Source: JAOUEA01 sp963825635 (GTDB lineage: Bacteria; Actinomycetota; UBA4738; HRBIN12). Taken from it: DNA of 64,000 bases. The stretch's first letter is position 1. Each line of letters opens with the position of its first letter. Shown in pieces: positions 41,985-51,367 of the stretch. The stretch is taken from the NCBI GenBank assembly GCA_963825635.1, contig CAWGTU010000003.1, positions 804,631-868,630 of the forward strand, written 5' to 3'. The notes beneath the pieces are model-generated. The model saw only the letters and a program-made list of their open reading frames with translations. It was not told the DNA's origin and did not search any database. The position numbers were made by a program, and so were the translations under genes.

Positions 41985-42061
41985 GCCCTGAGGAGGACGA
42001 TTTCCGGATCTGCCGCTCCACAGCGATCGCAGCTCGACGTTCACGAGGAGGCGCACATCAC

Positions 42062-43888
42062 ATGAGGACGATCCGCAGGGCGATGGCTACGGTCGTGGCG
42101 ATCGGGATGGTGGCGGGCCTGGGCCTCGCCGGAACCGCGTTCGCGCAGGACACTTCACCCTCGGACGAGAAGATCTCGTTCGTGATCGGCACCACGACCG
42201 GCTTGCCGACGGTGAACCCCTTCCGCGGCCTGACGGCCGAGACCTACTACGTGCTCAGCCTCCAGTACGACCTGATGATCAACTTCGCCAAGGACGACCT
42301 GAGCGCCGCGCCGGGGCTCGCCACCGAATGGGAGTCCAGCGAGGACGGCCTGACGTGGACGATCACGACCCGCGACGGGGTCACGTGGCACGACGGCGAG
42401 CCGTTCACCGCGGAAGACATCGAGTTCACCTTCAACACGATCCTCGAGAACGAGACCGGCTCGTTCATCGACTACTTCCCCAACGTGGAGAGCATCGAGG
42501 CGGTCGACGACAACACCCTCGTGTGGACGGCGACCGAACCGACGATCGCGCCGGTGATCCCCCCGTGGGTCTACATCCTGCCCAAGCACATCTGGGAGCC
42601 GCTCGGCAGCTACGCCGACATGAGGAACTTCGCGAACTTCCCGGACACGATCGGGACCGGACCCTTCCAGCTCACCGAGTTCGTCCGCGGCGAGACGTGG
42701 ACCTTGACGAAGAACGAGGACTACTGGGCGGGCGCACCGATCGTCGACGAGATCGTCGTGCGGAAGTTCAACAACGAGGAGGCGATGGTCTCGGCCTTGC
42801 GACAGGGCGAGATCGACTACATCTCGAGCGTGAGCGTGAACCTGTTCAACTCCTTGGAGGGCGCCGAAGGCATCACGACCCATGTCGGTCCGGCGACCGG
42901 GTTCGACCAGATGAGCTTCAACATGTGCGACGCAGACACAACGCTCGCCGGCTACTGCGAGAAGAACCCCGGAACCGGAAACCCGGCACTGCGCGACCCC
43001 GTGGTCCGCCAGGCGATCTCGAAGGTGATCGATCGCGACGCGCTGGTGGAACGTGTGCTCGGCGGCTACGGGGAACCCGGATCGACGATCGTGCCGCCCT
43101 TCGCCGCCCAATGGCACACACCGCCGACCTCGGACACACAGGCGTACGATCCCGCTGGTGCCGCGCAGATGCTCGAGGATGCGGGATACGTCGACACCGA
43201 CGGCGACGGGGTCCGGGAGACTCCCGATGGGGAACCGATGAAGTTCCGGTTCTTCCTGCGTTCGGAGAGCGACGAGAACCAGAAATCCGGCGAGTTCATC
43301 GCCGACTGGCTGACCGACCTGGGCATCGCGACCACGATCACGGTGGGCTCGACCGACGAGCTCACCGACATCTGGTACGAGCACGACTTCGACCTGTACA
43401 TCTGGGGATGGGGACCCGACCCCGATCCGGACTTCATCCTGTCCACCTACACCTCCGGTCAGTGCGGTGTCTGGAGCGACACGTGCTTCAGCGACGCCGA
43501 CTACGACGAGCTGTACGACGCCCAGCAGGTGGCCACGAGCGTCGAGGAACGCCAACAGATCGTCGGGGAGATGCAGGACATCGTGTACGACCAGGTGCCC
43601 GAAGTCGTCTTGTTCTACAACAACACGTTGGAGGCCTACCGGAGCGACCGCTGGGAGGGTCTCGTCCAGTCGCCGGAGCCCCAGGGCTTCCTTCTCGGGC
43701 AGTACACGCCATACTCCGAGCTCACGCTCCAGCCCTTGGGCTTCGGTGGAACCGATGGCGGTGGCACGAGCGGGGGCGACTCCGGCATCCCGATCGGTGT
43801 GTGGCTCGGCATCATCGGAGGCGTGATCGCGATCGTCGTGATCGTCGCTCTCGTGAGGAGGGGACGGTCGGAAGAAGATCTCGCCTGA
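42062..43888 (+). CDS. Peptide/nickel ABC transporter substrate-binding protein with C-terminal membrane anchor
   Basis: A 608-residue family-5 solute-binding protein. It has a cleavable-looking Sec signal (residues 1-28, ending AFAQD) without a lipobox Cys. The SBP_bac_5 body shows DGLTWTITTRDGVTWHDGEPF, FTAEDIEFTF and WGPDPDPDFIL. Unusually, after a Gly/Ser-rich linker (about 555-575) there is a hydrophobic helix (about 577-597, VWLGIIGGVIAIVVIVALV) and a basic tail RRGRS, so the protein is probably held by a C-terminal anchor instead of a lipid. First of five transporter genes; the ATG has GAGGAGG upstream. Confidence 0.85.
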   Translation: MRTIRRAMATVVAIGMVAGLGLAGTAFAQDTSPSDEKISFVIGTTTGLPTVNPFRGLTAETYYVLSLQYDLMINFAKDDLSAAPGLATEWESSEDGLTWTITTRDGVTWHDGEPFTAEDIEFTFNTILENETGSFIDYFPNVESIEAVDDNTLVWTATEPTIAPVIPPWVYILPKHIWEPLGSYADMRNFANFPDTIGTGPFQLTEFVRGETWTLTKNEDYWAGAPIVDEIVVRKFNNEEAMVSALRQGEIDYISSVSVNLFNSLEGAEGITTHVGPATGFDQMSFNMCDADTTLAGYCEKNPGTGNPALRDPVVRQAISKVIDRDALVERVLGGYGEPGSTIVPPFAAQWHTPPTSDTQAYDPAGAAQMLEDAGYVDTDGDGVRETPDGEPMKFRFFLRSESDENQKSGEFIADWLTDLGIATTITVGSTDELTDIWYEHDFDLYIWGWGPDPDPDFILSTYTSGQCGVWSDTCFSDADYDELYDAQQVATSVEERQQIVGEMQDIVYDQVPEVVLFYNNTLEAYRSDRWEGLVQSPEPQGFLLGQYTPYSELTLQPLGFGGTDGGGTSGGDSGIPIGVWLGIIGGVIAIVVIVALVRRGRSEEDLA

Positions 43889-43939
43889 CCGCACGTATCG
43901 GGACGCGACCGACGAGGACAACAGGGGGAAGGTGCGAGG

Positions 43940-44926
43940 GTGGGGACGCAGCGGTATCTGGTCGGCAAGATCGGCCAGGCGCTCATCACCCTCCTCTTCA
44001 TCCTGACCTTCAACTTCTTCCTGTTCAGGATCCTGCCGGGCGATCCGATCCGGCTCCTGACCAAAGGAGCCGGGCAGCGTCTCACTCCGACGGAGCAGCA
44101 GCAGCTGCGTGAGGAGCTCGGCGTCGACAGGTCCGTCTTCCCTGGCCAATACCTTCTGTACATGGGCCAGACCCTTCGCCTCGATCTCGGCGTGTCGTCG
44201 ATCGTCGCGCCGGGTGAGGAGGTGACGACCGTCTTCTTCGAGAAGCTCCCGAAGACCCTCTTCCTCGTCGGCACGAGCACGGCCGCGTCGATCGCGATCG
44301 GGGTCATCCTCGGGATCTACGGCGGGTGGAAGCGCGGAGGGGCGATGGACATGAGCTCGATGACCGGATCCTTGGTGCTCTACTCGATCCCGGAGTTCGT
44401 GCTGGGCATCATGCTGTTGCTGCTGTTCTCGGGCTGGTTAGGGCTCTTCCCGAGCGGGGGGTTCGAGTCGGCCACCGGCGACCTGACCGGCATCGACCGC
44501 CTCTTCGACATCCTGAGCCACGCGTTCCTCCCGTGGCTCACCCTGACCCTGGCGTTCATCGGAGAGTTCTACCTCGTGATGCGATCATCGCTGCTCGACG
44601 TGCTCGGCGAGGAGTACATCAGCCTCGCACGCGCGAAAGGGCTTCGTGAGAAGTGGGTGCTCCGCAAGCACGCGGTGCGCAACGCGCTGCTGCCGACGGT
44701 GACGCTGATCGCTCTCTCGTTCGGCTTCGTGCTCGGCGGAGCGATCACGGTGGAGCTCGTGTTCTCATACCCGGGGGTCGGGCTGCAGTCGTTCGAAGCC
44801 CTCGAGGCGAGGGACTATGCCCTCCTGCAGGGCACGTTCCTGTTCTTCAGCGTCGGGGTGCTGGTGGCGAACCTCATCGCGGACCTGCTGTACGCCTACA
44901 TCGATCCCCGAGTGAGGACGGCATGA
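43940..44926 (+). CDS. Peptide ABC transporter permease (DppB-like)
   Basis: A 328-residue permease with an N-terminal helix, a periplasmic loop and five further helices. The N-terminal motif FNFFLFRILPGDPIRLLT is diagnostic of DppB/OppB proteins, and the EAA loop is ARAKGLREKWVLRKHAVRNALLPTV. It pairs with the DppC-like permease one base downstream. It has a GTG start with a GGGGGAAGG site about 7 nt upstream. Confidence 0.88.
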   Translation: MGTQRYLVGKIGQALITLLFILTFNFFLFRILPGDPIRLLTKGAGQRLTPTEQQQLREELGVDRSVFPGQYLLYMGQTLRLDLGVSSIVAPGEEVTTVFFEKLPKTLFLVGTSTAASIAIGVILGIYGGWKRGGAMDMSSMTGSLVLYSIPEFVLGIMLLLLFSGWLGLFPSGGFESATGDLTGIDRLFDILSHAFLPWLTLTLAFIGEFYLVMRSSLLDVLGEEYISLARAKGLREKWVLRKHAVRNALLPTVTLIALSFGFVLGGAITVELVFSYPGVGLQSFEALEARDYALLQGTFLFFSVGVLVANLIADLLYAYIDPRVRTA

Positions 44927-44927
44927 C

Positions 44928-45884
44928 ATGAAGCTCGACGAAGCCCCCGTCGAGGTCGAGCCGACCGAGGTTCGGACCGGACGCCAGATCCGATGGGCCC
45001 GACGGCGCGTTGCCTTCGCCAGATTCTGGGCGCAGTATCGGCGGAGCCCCTTCGGGATGGTCGGCCTGGTCATCTTGATCTTCTTCATCGGCGTGGCGAT
45101 CTCGTCGATCTTCATCGACCCGAGCTCCCTGTCGAAGACCGCCGTGACGGAGGAATCGATCGCGCCCTGCACCTTCGCGACCCTGCCGTGCCCCCCCAAC
45201 GCCAACAATCCACTCGGCACCGACGCCGACGGTCGGTCGGTCCTCACCCTCGTGATCGAGGGATCCCGGGTGTCGCTGATCGTCGGCTTCACGGCGAGCG
45301 TGATCACGATGGTGATCGGTGCCTTGGTCGGCATCCTCGCCGGCTACCTCGGTCGGACGTCGGACACCCTGCTCATGCGCACGACCGACTTCTTCCTCGT
45401 GATCCCGTGGCTCCCGCTCGCGATCGTGCTGGCTGCGATCCTCGGACAGAACATCTTCGTGCTGATCGCCATCATCGGGTTCACCTCCTGGCCTGGCACC
45501 GCACGCCTCGTGCGAGCCCAGACCCTCTCGGTCAAGGAGCACTCCTACGTGGAGCGTTCGAGGGCGCTCGGCGCGACGAACAGCCAGGTGGTGAGCCGGC
45601 ACATCCTGCCGAACGTGATGCCGGTGATCTTCGCCAACACGATCCTCACGGTGGCGATCGCGATCCTCGCGGAGTCCGCCCTGTCGTTCCTCGGCCTCGG
45701 CGACCCTCGGCGGGTCACGTGGGGCACGATGATCGACGCGGCGTTCGACGCCGGCGCGATCTCGATCGGAGCTTGGTGGTGGCTGCTCGCGCCCAGCCTC
45801 AGCATCGTGCTCGTCGTGCTCGCGTTCACCCTCTGCGGGTACGCCCTCGACGAGATCATCAACCCGAGGATCCGTGAACGATGA
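44928..45884 (+). CDS. Peptide ABC transporter permease (DppC-like)
   Basis: A 318-residue permease. The N-terminal soluble segment is followed by FGMVGLVILIFFIGVAI, then the DppC marker NNPLGTDADGRSVLTLVIEGSRVSL, the EAA loop ERSRALGATNSQVVSRHILPN and LSFLGLGDPRRVTWGTMI. It starts one base after the DppB-like stop and its own stop overlaps the ATPase ATG. Confidence 0.88.
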   Translation: MKLDEAPVEVEPTEVRTGRQIRWARRRVAFARFWAQYRRSPFGMVGLVILIFFIGVAISSIFIDPSSLSKTAVTEESIAPCTFATLPCPPNANNPLGTDADGRSVLTLVIEGSRVSLIVGFTASVITMVIGALVGILAGYLGRTSDTLLMRTTDFFLVIPWLPLAIVLAAILGQNIFVLIAIIGFTSWPGTARLVRAQTLSVKEHSYVERSRALGATNSQVVSRHILPNVMPVIFANTILTVAIAILAESALSFLGLGDPRRVTWGTMIDAAFDAGAISIGAWWWLLAPSLSIVLVVLAFTLCGYALDEIINPRIRER

Positions 45885-46867
45885 GCGTGTTGGAGGTCCG
45901 CGATCTCCGCGTGACGTATCGCACCCAAGGGGGCGGCATCCCGGCTGTCCGCGGCGTGTCGTTCGATGTCGACACGGGACAGGTGCTCGGCCTCGCAGGT
46001 GAATCGGGCTGCGGGAAGTCGACGATCGCGGGAGCCGTGCTGCGGCTGCTGCCGGCGAGCACGACGATCGAGGGCGAGGTCCTGCTCGAGGGCGAGAACG
46101 TGCTCGAGATGAAGCCCGGGCGCCTGCGCGCCGTACGGTGGACGGGAGCGTCGATCGTGTTCCAGGGCGCGATGCACGCCCTGAACCCCGTCAAGCGGAT
46201 CGGCGACCAGATCGCCGAGGCGATCACGGTGCACCAGCAGGCCGGCGAGAAGGAGGCCCGCGTGCGCGTGGGCTCGCTGCTGGAGCAGGTGGGCCTGCCC
46301 ACTCGTCGCATGCAGGATTACCCGCACGAGCTGTCGGGTGGTCAGAAGCAGCGGGTGATGATCGCGATGGCACTCGCCTGTTCGCCGTCCCTCGTGATCG
46401 CCGACGAGCCCACGACGGCCCTCGACGTGATGGTCCAGGCGCAGGTCCTGCGCCTCATGAAGGAGTTGCAGAGTGAGCTTGGGCTCTCCATGATCTTCAT
46501 CACGCACGACCTGTCGGTGCTCGTCGAAACCTCGGACCGGCTCGCGATCATGTACGCGGGCAAGATCATCGAAGAAGGTCCGGCCGAGACCGTCTTCCAC
46601 TCGCCGCAGCATCCCTACACCGAGGCGCTCTCCGCCGCGTTCCCGGAGATCGGCGATCAGCGATTCCGTGGCGCGCCGATGGGCCTGGGCGGCGACCCGC
46701 CCGATCCCGCCGACGTGCCGTCGGGGTGCTCGTTCCATCCCCGGTGCCCGAAGGCATTCGAGGACTGCTCCGTGACCGAACCGCAGCTCTATCCGGCGGG
46801 CGAGGGCCGGCGCGCCGCGTGCCTGCTCGTCCCCGCTGCGAAGACGACGACGGGCGTCGGCACATGA
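45881..46867 (+). CDS. Peptide ABC transporter ATPase (DppD-like)
   Basis: A 328-residue ABC ATPase with Walker A GESGCGKST, signature HELSGGQKQRVMIAMAL, Walker B SLVIADEPTTALD and switch His in FITHDLSVL. It ends with the oligopeptide-transporter C-terminal Cys region CSFHPRCPKAFEDC, which in DppD/DppF proteins can hold an Fe-S cluster. Translationally coupled to both neighbours. Confidence 0.9.
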   Translation: MSVLEVRDLRVTYRTQGGGIPAVRGVSFDVDTGQVLGLAGESGCGKSTIAGAVLRLLPASTTIEGEVLLEGENVLEMKPGRLRAVRWTGASIVFQGAMHALNPVKRIGDQIAEAITVHQQAGEKEARVRVGSLLEQVGLPTRRMQDYPHELSGGQKQRVMIAMALACSPSLVIADEPTTALDVMVQAQVLRLMKELQSELGLSMIFITHDLSVLVETSDRLAIMYAGKIIEEGPAETVFHSPQHPYTEALSAAFPEIGDQRFRGAPMGLGGDPPDPADVPSGCSFHPRCPKAFEDCSVTEPQLYPAGEGRRAACLLVPAAKTTTGVGT

Positions 46868-47937
46868 GCAGGGCGGAGGTCACGGCCCCTCCACCGCCCG
46901 CGAACGAGCGCGAGACCGTCATCGAGGTCCGCGACCTGCGGGTCACGTTCCAGGGTCGGGTCGGACTGATCGAGGGGTTGCGGGGCAAGAAGGGCACGCA
47001 GTCGCGTGCCGTCGACGGCGTGTCGCTCCGGCTGCGTCGCGGCGAGGTCGTGGCGCTCGCCGGGGAATCCGGGTGCGGCAAGACCACCACGGCCCGAGCC
47101 ATCATGGGGCTGCAGCCCGTCGACGGCGGCGAGATCCTCTTCGAGGGCGATCCCCTGCCTCGAGATCTGAAGCCCTATCGGCGCAAGGTACAGATGGTCT
47201 TCCAGGACCCGACCGGCACGCTCAACCCGAGACAGACGATCTACGAGATCATCGCCGAAGGGCTCCGCATCCACGGCATCGACCGAGGGCCGAACGGGGA
47301 GCCCGAGGAGCAGCTCGTGGCCAAGGCGCTCTCACGGGCCGGCCTGCGTCCCCCCGATCGCTTCTTCCTGCGCTATCCGCACGAGCTGTCCGGCGGGCAG
47401 CGCCAACGCGTCGTGATCGCCGGTGCGCTCGTGCTCGAGCCCGAGGTGATCGTCGCCGACGAACCGGTGTCGAACCTCGACGCATCGGTGCGCGGGGAGA
47501 TCCTGCAACTGATGATGAAGCTTCGCGAGGACCTCGGTCTGACGATCATCATCGTGACCCACGACCTGGGGCTCGCATGGACCGTGGCCGATCGCGTCGC
47601 GATCATGTACCTGGGCCGGATCGTCGAGATCGGCCCCGCCGAGGACGTCCTGTTGCGCCCCGAGCACCCCTACACGAAAGCCTTGCTCGACGTGGTGCCC
47701 GAGGCGGGGGGGCTCGAACGCCCGATCCTCACCGGCGAGCCGCCCGACCCGACCCGCATCCCGGAGGGGTGCCGATTCCATCCTCGTTGCCCGGTCGTCG
47801 AGTCGGGGAGGGCCGCCGAGCTCGGCATCGAGACGAAGTGTCGAACCGAGGACCTCGCGCTCCGGGAGATGGAGCCGACGCATGAGGCGGCCTGCTACGA
47901 AGCGTTCCTGCGCCGCGACGGCGCGGCCACCGACTGA
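46864..47937 (+). CDS. Peptide ABC transporter ATPase (DppF-like)
   Basis: A 357-residue ABC ATPase with an insertion between the first strands (GRVGLIEGLRGKKGTQSRAVDG). Walker A is GESGCGKTT, signature HELSGGQRQRVVIAGAL, Walker B VIVADEPVSNLD and switch His in VTHDLGLAW. The Cys region is CRFHPRCPVV with a further Cys (CRTEDL, CYEAF). It completes the five-gene importer. The ATG overlaps the previous stop (ATGA). Confidence 0.9.
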   Translation: MSRAEVTAPPPPANERETVIEVRDLRVTFQGRVGLIEGLRGKKGTQSRAVDGVSLRLRRGEVVALAGESGCGKTTTARAIMGLQPVDGGEILFEGDPLPRDLKPYRRKVQMVFQDPTGTLNPRQTIYEIIAEGLRIHGIDRGPNGEPEEQLVAKALSRAGLRPPDRFFLRYPHELSGGQRQRVVIAGALVLEPEVIVADEPVSNLDASVRGEILQLMMKLREDLGLTIIIVTHDLGLAWTVADRVAIMYLGRIVEIGPAEDVLLRPEHPYTKALLDVVPEAGGLERPILTGEPPDPTRIPEGCRFHPRCPVVESGRAAELGIETKCRTEDLALREMEPTHEAACYEAFLRRDGAATD

Positions 47938-47941
47938 TATC

Positions 47942-48616
47942 TCAGGCGGTCTCGGGGTCCGGCGTCGCGACAGCGGGCGTCTCGACCGTGTCGTCGCCTT
48001 TGAGCACCCCGAGGATCGCCTCCATCTCCGAGTCGGAGACCCGTGCGTCGCGAGCCGGATCCTCGGCGTTCTTCGAGCGCACCGTGGCGAGCACCGTGCG
48101 CAGGTTCGACTCTGCCATCTCGGCGCGAGCCTCGAGCTCTCGGACCTTCTCCGAGAGTGAGCGTGCGCGGCTCTCGGCCTCGTCGCGGTCCTGGCGCGCC
48201 TCTCGCGCCTCCTCGCGAGCCGACCGCAGCGCGGCGCGCATCTCGGCGGCTTCCCGTCCCACCTCGACCAAGCGGTCGACCACGGCGCGACCGAAGTCGG
48301 AGTACCGAGCGGTCCCCGGCTCCGCGCGCGTCGTCGACGAGGGGCGCTGACGGGTCGCGCGCGGACGCCGTCCGAGCGATTCCTTCTCGCCCGCCTCGAC
48401 AGGCCTGCTGTCGAGCAGCCGGTAGGAACCTTGTGCCGGTTCGAGGCGCCTGCGAGCGATCAGCGCCCGGACCGCCCGCGCCGTGGACAAAGCATCGGGG
48501 AACCCGAGCTCACGACCGATCTCGGCCGGCGTCACCGCCATCACGTCGCCGACCGCCGTGCGGCGCGCGGCCTCGGCCAGGAAGGCGTTGACTCGATCCA
48601 GGCTCTGCTCGTTCAC
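47942..48616 (-). CDS. wHTH-like protein with long coiled coil, function unknown
   Basis: A 224-residue protein. Residues about 20-65 look like a winged helix (VTPAEIGRELGFPDALSTARAVRALIARRRLEP, with AQGSYRLL as the wing), followed by a basic linker and a highly charged coiled coil (about 110-185, heptads rich in A, E and R), then an acidic tail. I recognise no named family. It could be a DNA-binding architectural or regulatory protein. GTG 48616 is chosen; a CATGAT hexamer lies 6 nt upstream, similar to the leaderless promoters nearby. It is convergent with the ABC operon. Confidence 0.6.
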   Translation of the reverse strand: MNEQSLDRVNAFLAEAARRTAVGDVMAVTPAEIGRELGFPDALSTARAVRALIARRRLEPAQGSYRLLDSRPVEAGEKESLGRRPRATRQRPSSTTRAEPGTARYSDFGRAVVDRLVEVGREAAEMRAALRSAREEAREARQDRDEAESRARSLSEKVRELEARAEMAESNLRTVLATVRSKNAEDPARDARVSDSEMEAILGVLKGDDTVETPAVATPDPETA

Positions 48617-48690
48617 GGGCCCATCATGCCCGACCAGGGGGCCCCGGGGCCAGTCGCACGCCCCGGCAACCCGGCGACGACCGAGCCGGG

Positions 48691-48696
48691 TAGGCT
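48691..48696 (+). promoter_or_regulatory. Leaderless-type -10 element (TAGGCT) for 48704
   Basis: TAGGCT is 7 nt before the ATG at 48704, with no ribosome binding site. Confidence 0.55.
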
Positions 48697-48703
48697 GCCG
48701 CAC

Positions 48704-49864
48704 ATGACGGGCGGTTCCCAGACGGCGCCGGCACCGCTCGCGGGGCTCCGGGTGATCGATCTCTCGCGCGTTCTGGCGGGACCACTCGCCACGATGACGC
48801 TGGGCGACCTGGGGGCCGACGTCGTGAAGGTCGAGCGTCCCGGCGACGGCGACGACACGCGCCACTGGGGGCCGCCGTTCGCCGGCGACGACGCTGCCTA
48901 CTTCCTTTCGCTCAATCGGAACAAGCGATCGGTCGAGATCGACCTGCGAACGCCCGCAGGGGTCGACGCCGTCGAGCGGCTGGCGGCCCGGGCCGACGTG
49001 TTGATCGAGAACTTCCGGCCGGGACTGATGGCCGAGCTCGGGCTCTCGCTCGACGGCCTGCGAGCGGCGAATCCTCGCCTGATCACCTGCTCGCTCACCG
49101 CGTTCGGCGACGCCTCGGCGGAGACGGCCGCTCGGCCGGGATACGACATCATCGTGCAGGCGCTCTGCGGTCTGATGAGCGTCACCGGGGAACCGGGAGG
49201 CGAGCCCGTGAAGGCCGGCGTGGCGCTGCTCGACGTCGTGACCGGCTTGCAGGCGACGATCGGCATCCTGGCGGCGCTCGCCGAGCGGGAGCGAACCGGC
49301 CACGGCCGCCACGTCGGCGTCTCCCTCTTCGATGCCAGCGTGGCCGCGATGGTGAACCAGGCGGCCAACACGTTGATCGGAGGGGTGGTGCCCTCGGCCC
49401 TGGGCACCGCCCACCCGAACATCGTGCCGTACCAAGCCTTCCACGCCTCGGACCGCCCGTTCATCCTGGCGGGCGGGAACGACCGGCTGTTCCGCCGAAC
49501 GTGCGAGGTCGTCGGACACCCGGAGTGGGCCGACGACGATCGGTTCGCCGCCAACCACGACCGCGTCGCGAACCGCGACGAGCTGGTGCCCTTGCTGGCG
49601 GCAGCGTTCGCGACCCGCCCGGCAGCGCAGTGGCTCCGCGAGCTCGAGGCGGCTTCCGTGCCCTGCTCGCCGATCCGAACGATGGACGAGGTGTTCGCCT
49701 CGCCCGAGGGTGCCGCGCTCGTCGTCGACGTCGATGACCCGGCTCGCCGTGGATCGCTTCGTCTGGTCGCGAACCCGCTCAGGTTCGACGGGCGGCGCCT
49801 GCCGACCAGGCTCCCGCCGCCGCGGCTCGGTGCCGACACCGACGAGGTGCTGGATGAGAGGTGA
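48704..49864 (+). CDS. Class III CoA-transferase (CaiB/BaiF family)
   Basis: A 386-residue family III CoA-transferase. The signature LRVIDLSRVLAGPLATMTLGDLGADVVKVERPG is at the N-terminus, and the likely catalytic Asp is in RPGYDIIVQALCGLMSVTG (position equivalent to formyl-CoA transferase Asp169). It moves CoA between carboxylic acids as an intertwined dimer. The substrate is not deducible. It overlaps the methyltransferase gene by 11 bases. Confidence 0.85.
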   Translation: MTGGSQTAPAPLAGLRVIDLSRVLAGPLATMTLGDLGADVVKVERPGDGDDTRHWGPPFAGDDAAYFLSLNRNKRSVEIDLRTPAGVDAVERLAARADVLIENFRPGLMAELGLSLDGLRAANPRLITCSLTAFGDASAETAARPGYDIIVQALCGLMSVTGEPGGEPVKAGVALLDVVTGLQATIGILAALAERERTGHGRHVGVSLFDASVAAMVNQAANTLIGGVVPSALGTAHPNIVPYQAFHASDRPFILAGGNDRLFRRTCEVVGHPEWADDDRFAANHDRVANRDELVPLLAAAFATRPAAQWLRELEAASVPCSPIRTMDEVFASPEGAALVVDVDDPARRGSLRLVANPLRFDGRRLPTRLPPPRLGADTDEVLDER

Positions 49865-50720
49865 CCCGGCGGCGCTCGAGGCCGCCTGGGCCGACGCCCT
49901 CGCGTCGTGGGCGATCCCCCCTGCGATCCTCGAGGCGGCACCGGAGTCGCCCTACGGGTTCCCGTCGGAGCTCTTCGCGCGCCGCGGCGATCGAGCGGTG
50001 GCCGGCGATGGTCGTGCCGTGCCGACGCCGACCACCTCGCGGGCACTCGAGGCGCTCGCCGAGCCGGGCACGGTGCTCGACGTGGGCGTGGGAGGGGGAG
50101 CGACCAGCCTGCCGCTCGCGGCTCGCTGCACCGGCCTGATCGCGGTCGACGGTCAGATCGACATGCTCGAGGCGGTCGCCGACCGGGCTGCGCACCTGGG
50201 GCTCCCCGCCACGACCGTGCTCGGGCACTGGCCCGACGTCGCGTCCGAGACTCCCACAGCCGACGTCGCCGTCTGTGGCCACGTCGTGTACAACGTCCCC
50301 GAGCTCGGCGACTTCCTGACGGCACTCTCGGCACACGCCCTGCGCCGCGTCGTGATCGAGCTGACCGAGCGCCATCCGCTGTCGTGGATGAACGACCTGT
50401 GGGTACGCTTGCACGGGCTCGAGCGGCCCGAGCGGCCGTGCGCCGACGATGCCCATGCGCTCTGCGAGGCCCTCGGCTTCGACGTCCATCGTGAGGAGCG
50501 CGTCGATATCGCCGGCACGGCAGGGAGCGGCTTCGAGCGTCGCGCAGACGCGATCGCCCTCGTGCGTCGACGGCTCTGTCTGTCGCCCCGACGCGACGAC
50601 GAGATCGCCGACGCCCTCGGCTCCCGGCTCCATGAGCACGCGGGACTGTGGGGCGCGGGACCACATGAGCAGCGCGTGATCACCCTGTGGTGGGATCCGG
50701 TCGGTGGCGTCGCTCCCTAG
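49854..50720 (+). CDS. SAM-dependent methyltransferase
   Basis: A 288-residue class I methyltransferase. The SAM-binding motif I is VLDVGVGGGATSLPLA (residues about 67-82), the acidic end of beta-2 is LIAVDGQIDML, and motif IV is ADVAVCGHVVYNVPEL. The C-terminal 90 residues are family-variable, ending in ITLWWDP. Substrate unknown. It is encoded in the same transcript as the CoA-transferase (overlap), and its stop overlaps that of the opposing anchored protein gene. Confidence 0.75.
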   Translation: MRGDPAALEAAWADALASWAIPPAILEAAPESPYGFPSELFARRGDRAVAGDGRAVPTPTTSRALEALAEPGTVLDVGVGGGATSLPLAARCTGLIAVDGQIDMLEAVADRAAHLGLPATTVLGHWPDVASETPTADVAVCGHVVYNVPELGDFLTALSAHALRRVVIELTERHPLSWMNDLWVRLHGLERPERPCADDAHALCEALGFDVHREERVDIAGTAGSGFERRADAIALVRRRLCLSPRRDDEIADALGSRLHEHAGLWGAGPHEQRVITLWWDPVGGVAP

Positions 50721-51319
50721 GGGGCCGCGGCGGTGAGCACGACGGTGCCCGCCGCACCGAAGGTTCCCTGCCCGCCGTCGGGGAGCTCGAAGTCGTAGCT
50801 CGCGGTCGCGCCGTCGCGCGCCGGCATCTCGAGGCGCAGGGTCGGGATCGTCTCGAGGAAGCCGCTCAGCTCCTGGGACCCGGCCGGGCTGCGCCCGGTC
50901 TCCTCGAGCCGGAAGCGCAGGTCGCCGTCGCGCAGCACCCCGACGGCCCGCAGGTCGATCCGCTCAGCCTGCACCTGGGCCGTCGGCTCGTCGCATCGCA
51001 GCTCGCTCTTGAGCGTCGCCGCTCCCGCGGAGTCGATCGGCCCATCGGCCACGGCGATGCCCACGTCGATGCGCCAGTTGGCGGCGCATCGGCCCCCCAC
51101 GAACAGGTCGTGGTAGGTGCGCGTGTCGATCCGCACGAGCCAGGAGCCGCCCGGCGCGCTCGGGTCGGGCTCGGCGGTCGGGGACGCTTCGCTCGGCCGC
51201 GCCCCCGGGTCCTCCACCCCCGGTGGGAACGGGTTCGTGTTCGCCGCGACGACCGCGCCCACGGCGGCACACATCGCGAACACGAGGCCCCACACCACGA
51301 TCTTCACGAACCGCCGCAC
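50717..51319 (-). CDS. Single-pass membrane-anchored secreted protein, function unknown
   Basis: A 200-residue protein with one N-terminal helix (about residues 6-27), a Pro/Ser/Glu linker (28-60) and a beta-rich extracytoplasmic domain with two Cys residues (GGRCAANW and LRCDEP) that could form a disulfide. I recognise no family. GTG 51319 is supported by a TAGGGT element 7 nt upstream. Confidence 0.6.
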   Translation of the reverse strand: MRRFVKIVVWGLVFAMCAAVGAVVAANTNPFPPGVEDPGARPSEASPTAEPDPSAPGGSWLVRIDTRTYHDLFVGGRCAANWRIDVGIAVADGPIDSAGAATLKSELRCDEPTAQVQAERIDLRAVGVLRDGDLRFRLEETGRSPAGSQELSGFLETIPTLRLEMPARDGATASYDFELPDGGQGTFGAAGTVVLTAAAP

Positions 51320-51326
51320 GGGAGCG

Positions 51327-51332
51327 ACCCTA
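51327..51332 (-). promoter_or_regulatory. Leaderless-type -10 element (TAGGGT) for 51319
   Basis: TAGGGT on the minus strand, 7 nt before the GTG at 51319; no ribosome binding site. Confidence 0.55.
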
Positions 51333-51367
51333 CAGCGAGCCGCCAGAGGTTCGGCTCAGCGTCGACG

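Noticed and set aside
41985..42061. Possible riboswitch or attenuator before the peptide transporter operon
   Set aside because: Only 77 bases with a ribosome binding site; no strong stem or known riboswitch core is visible.
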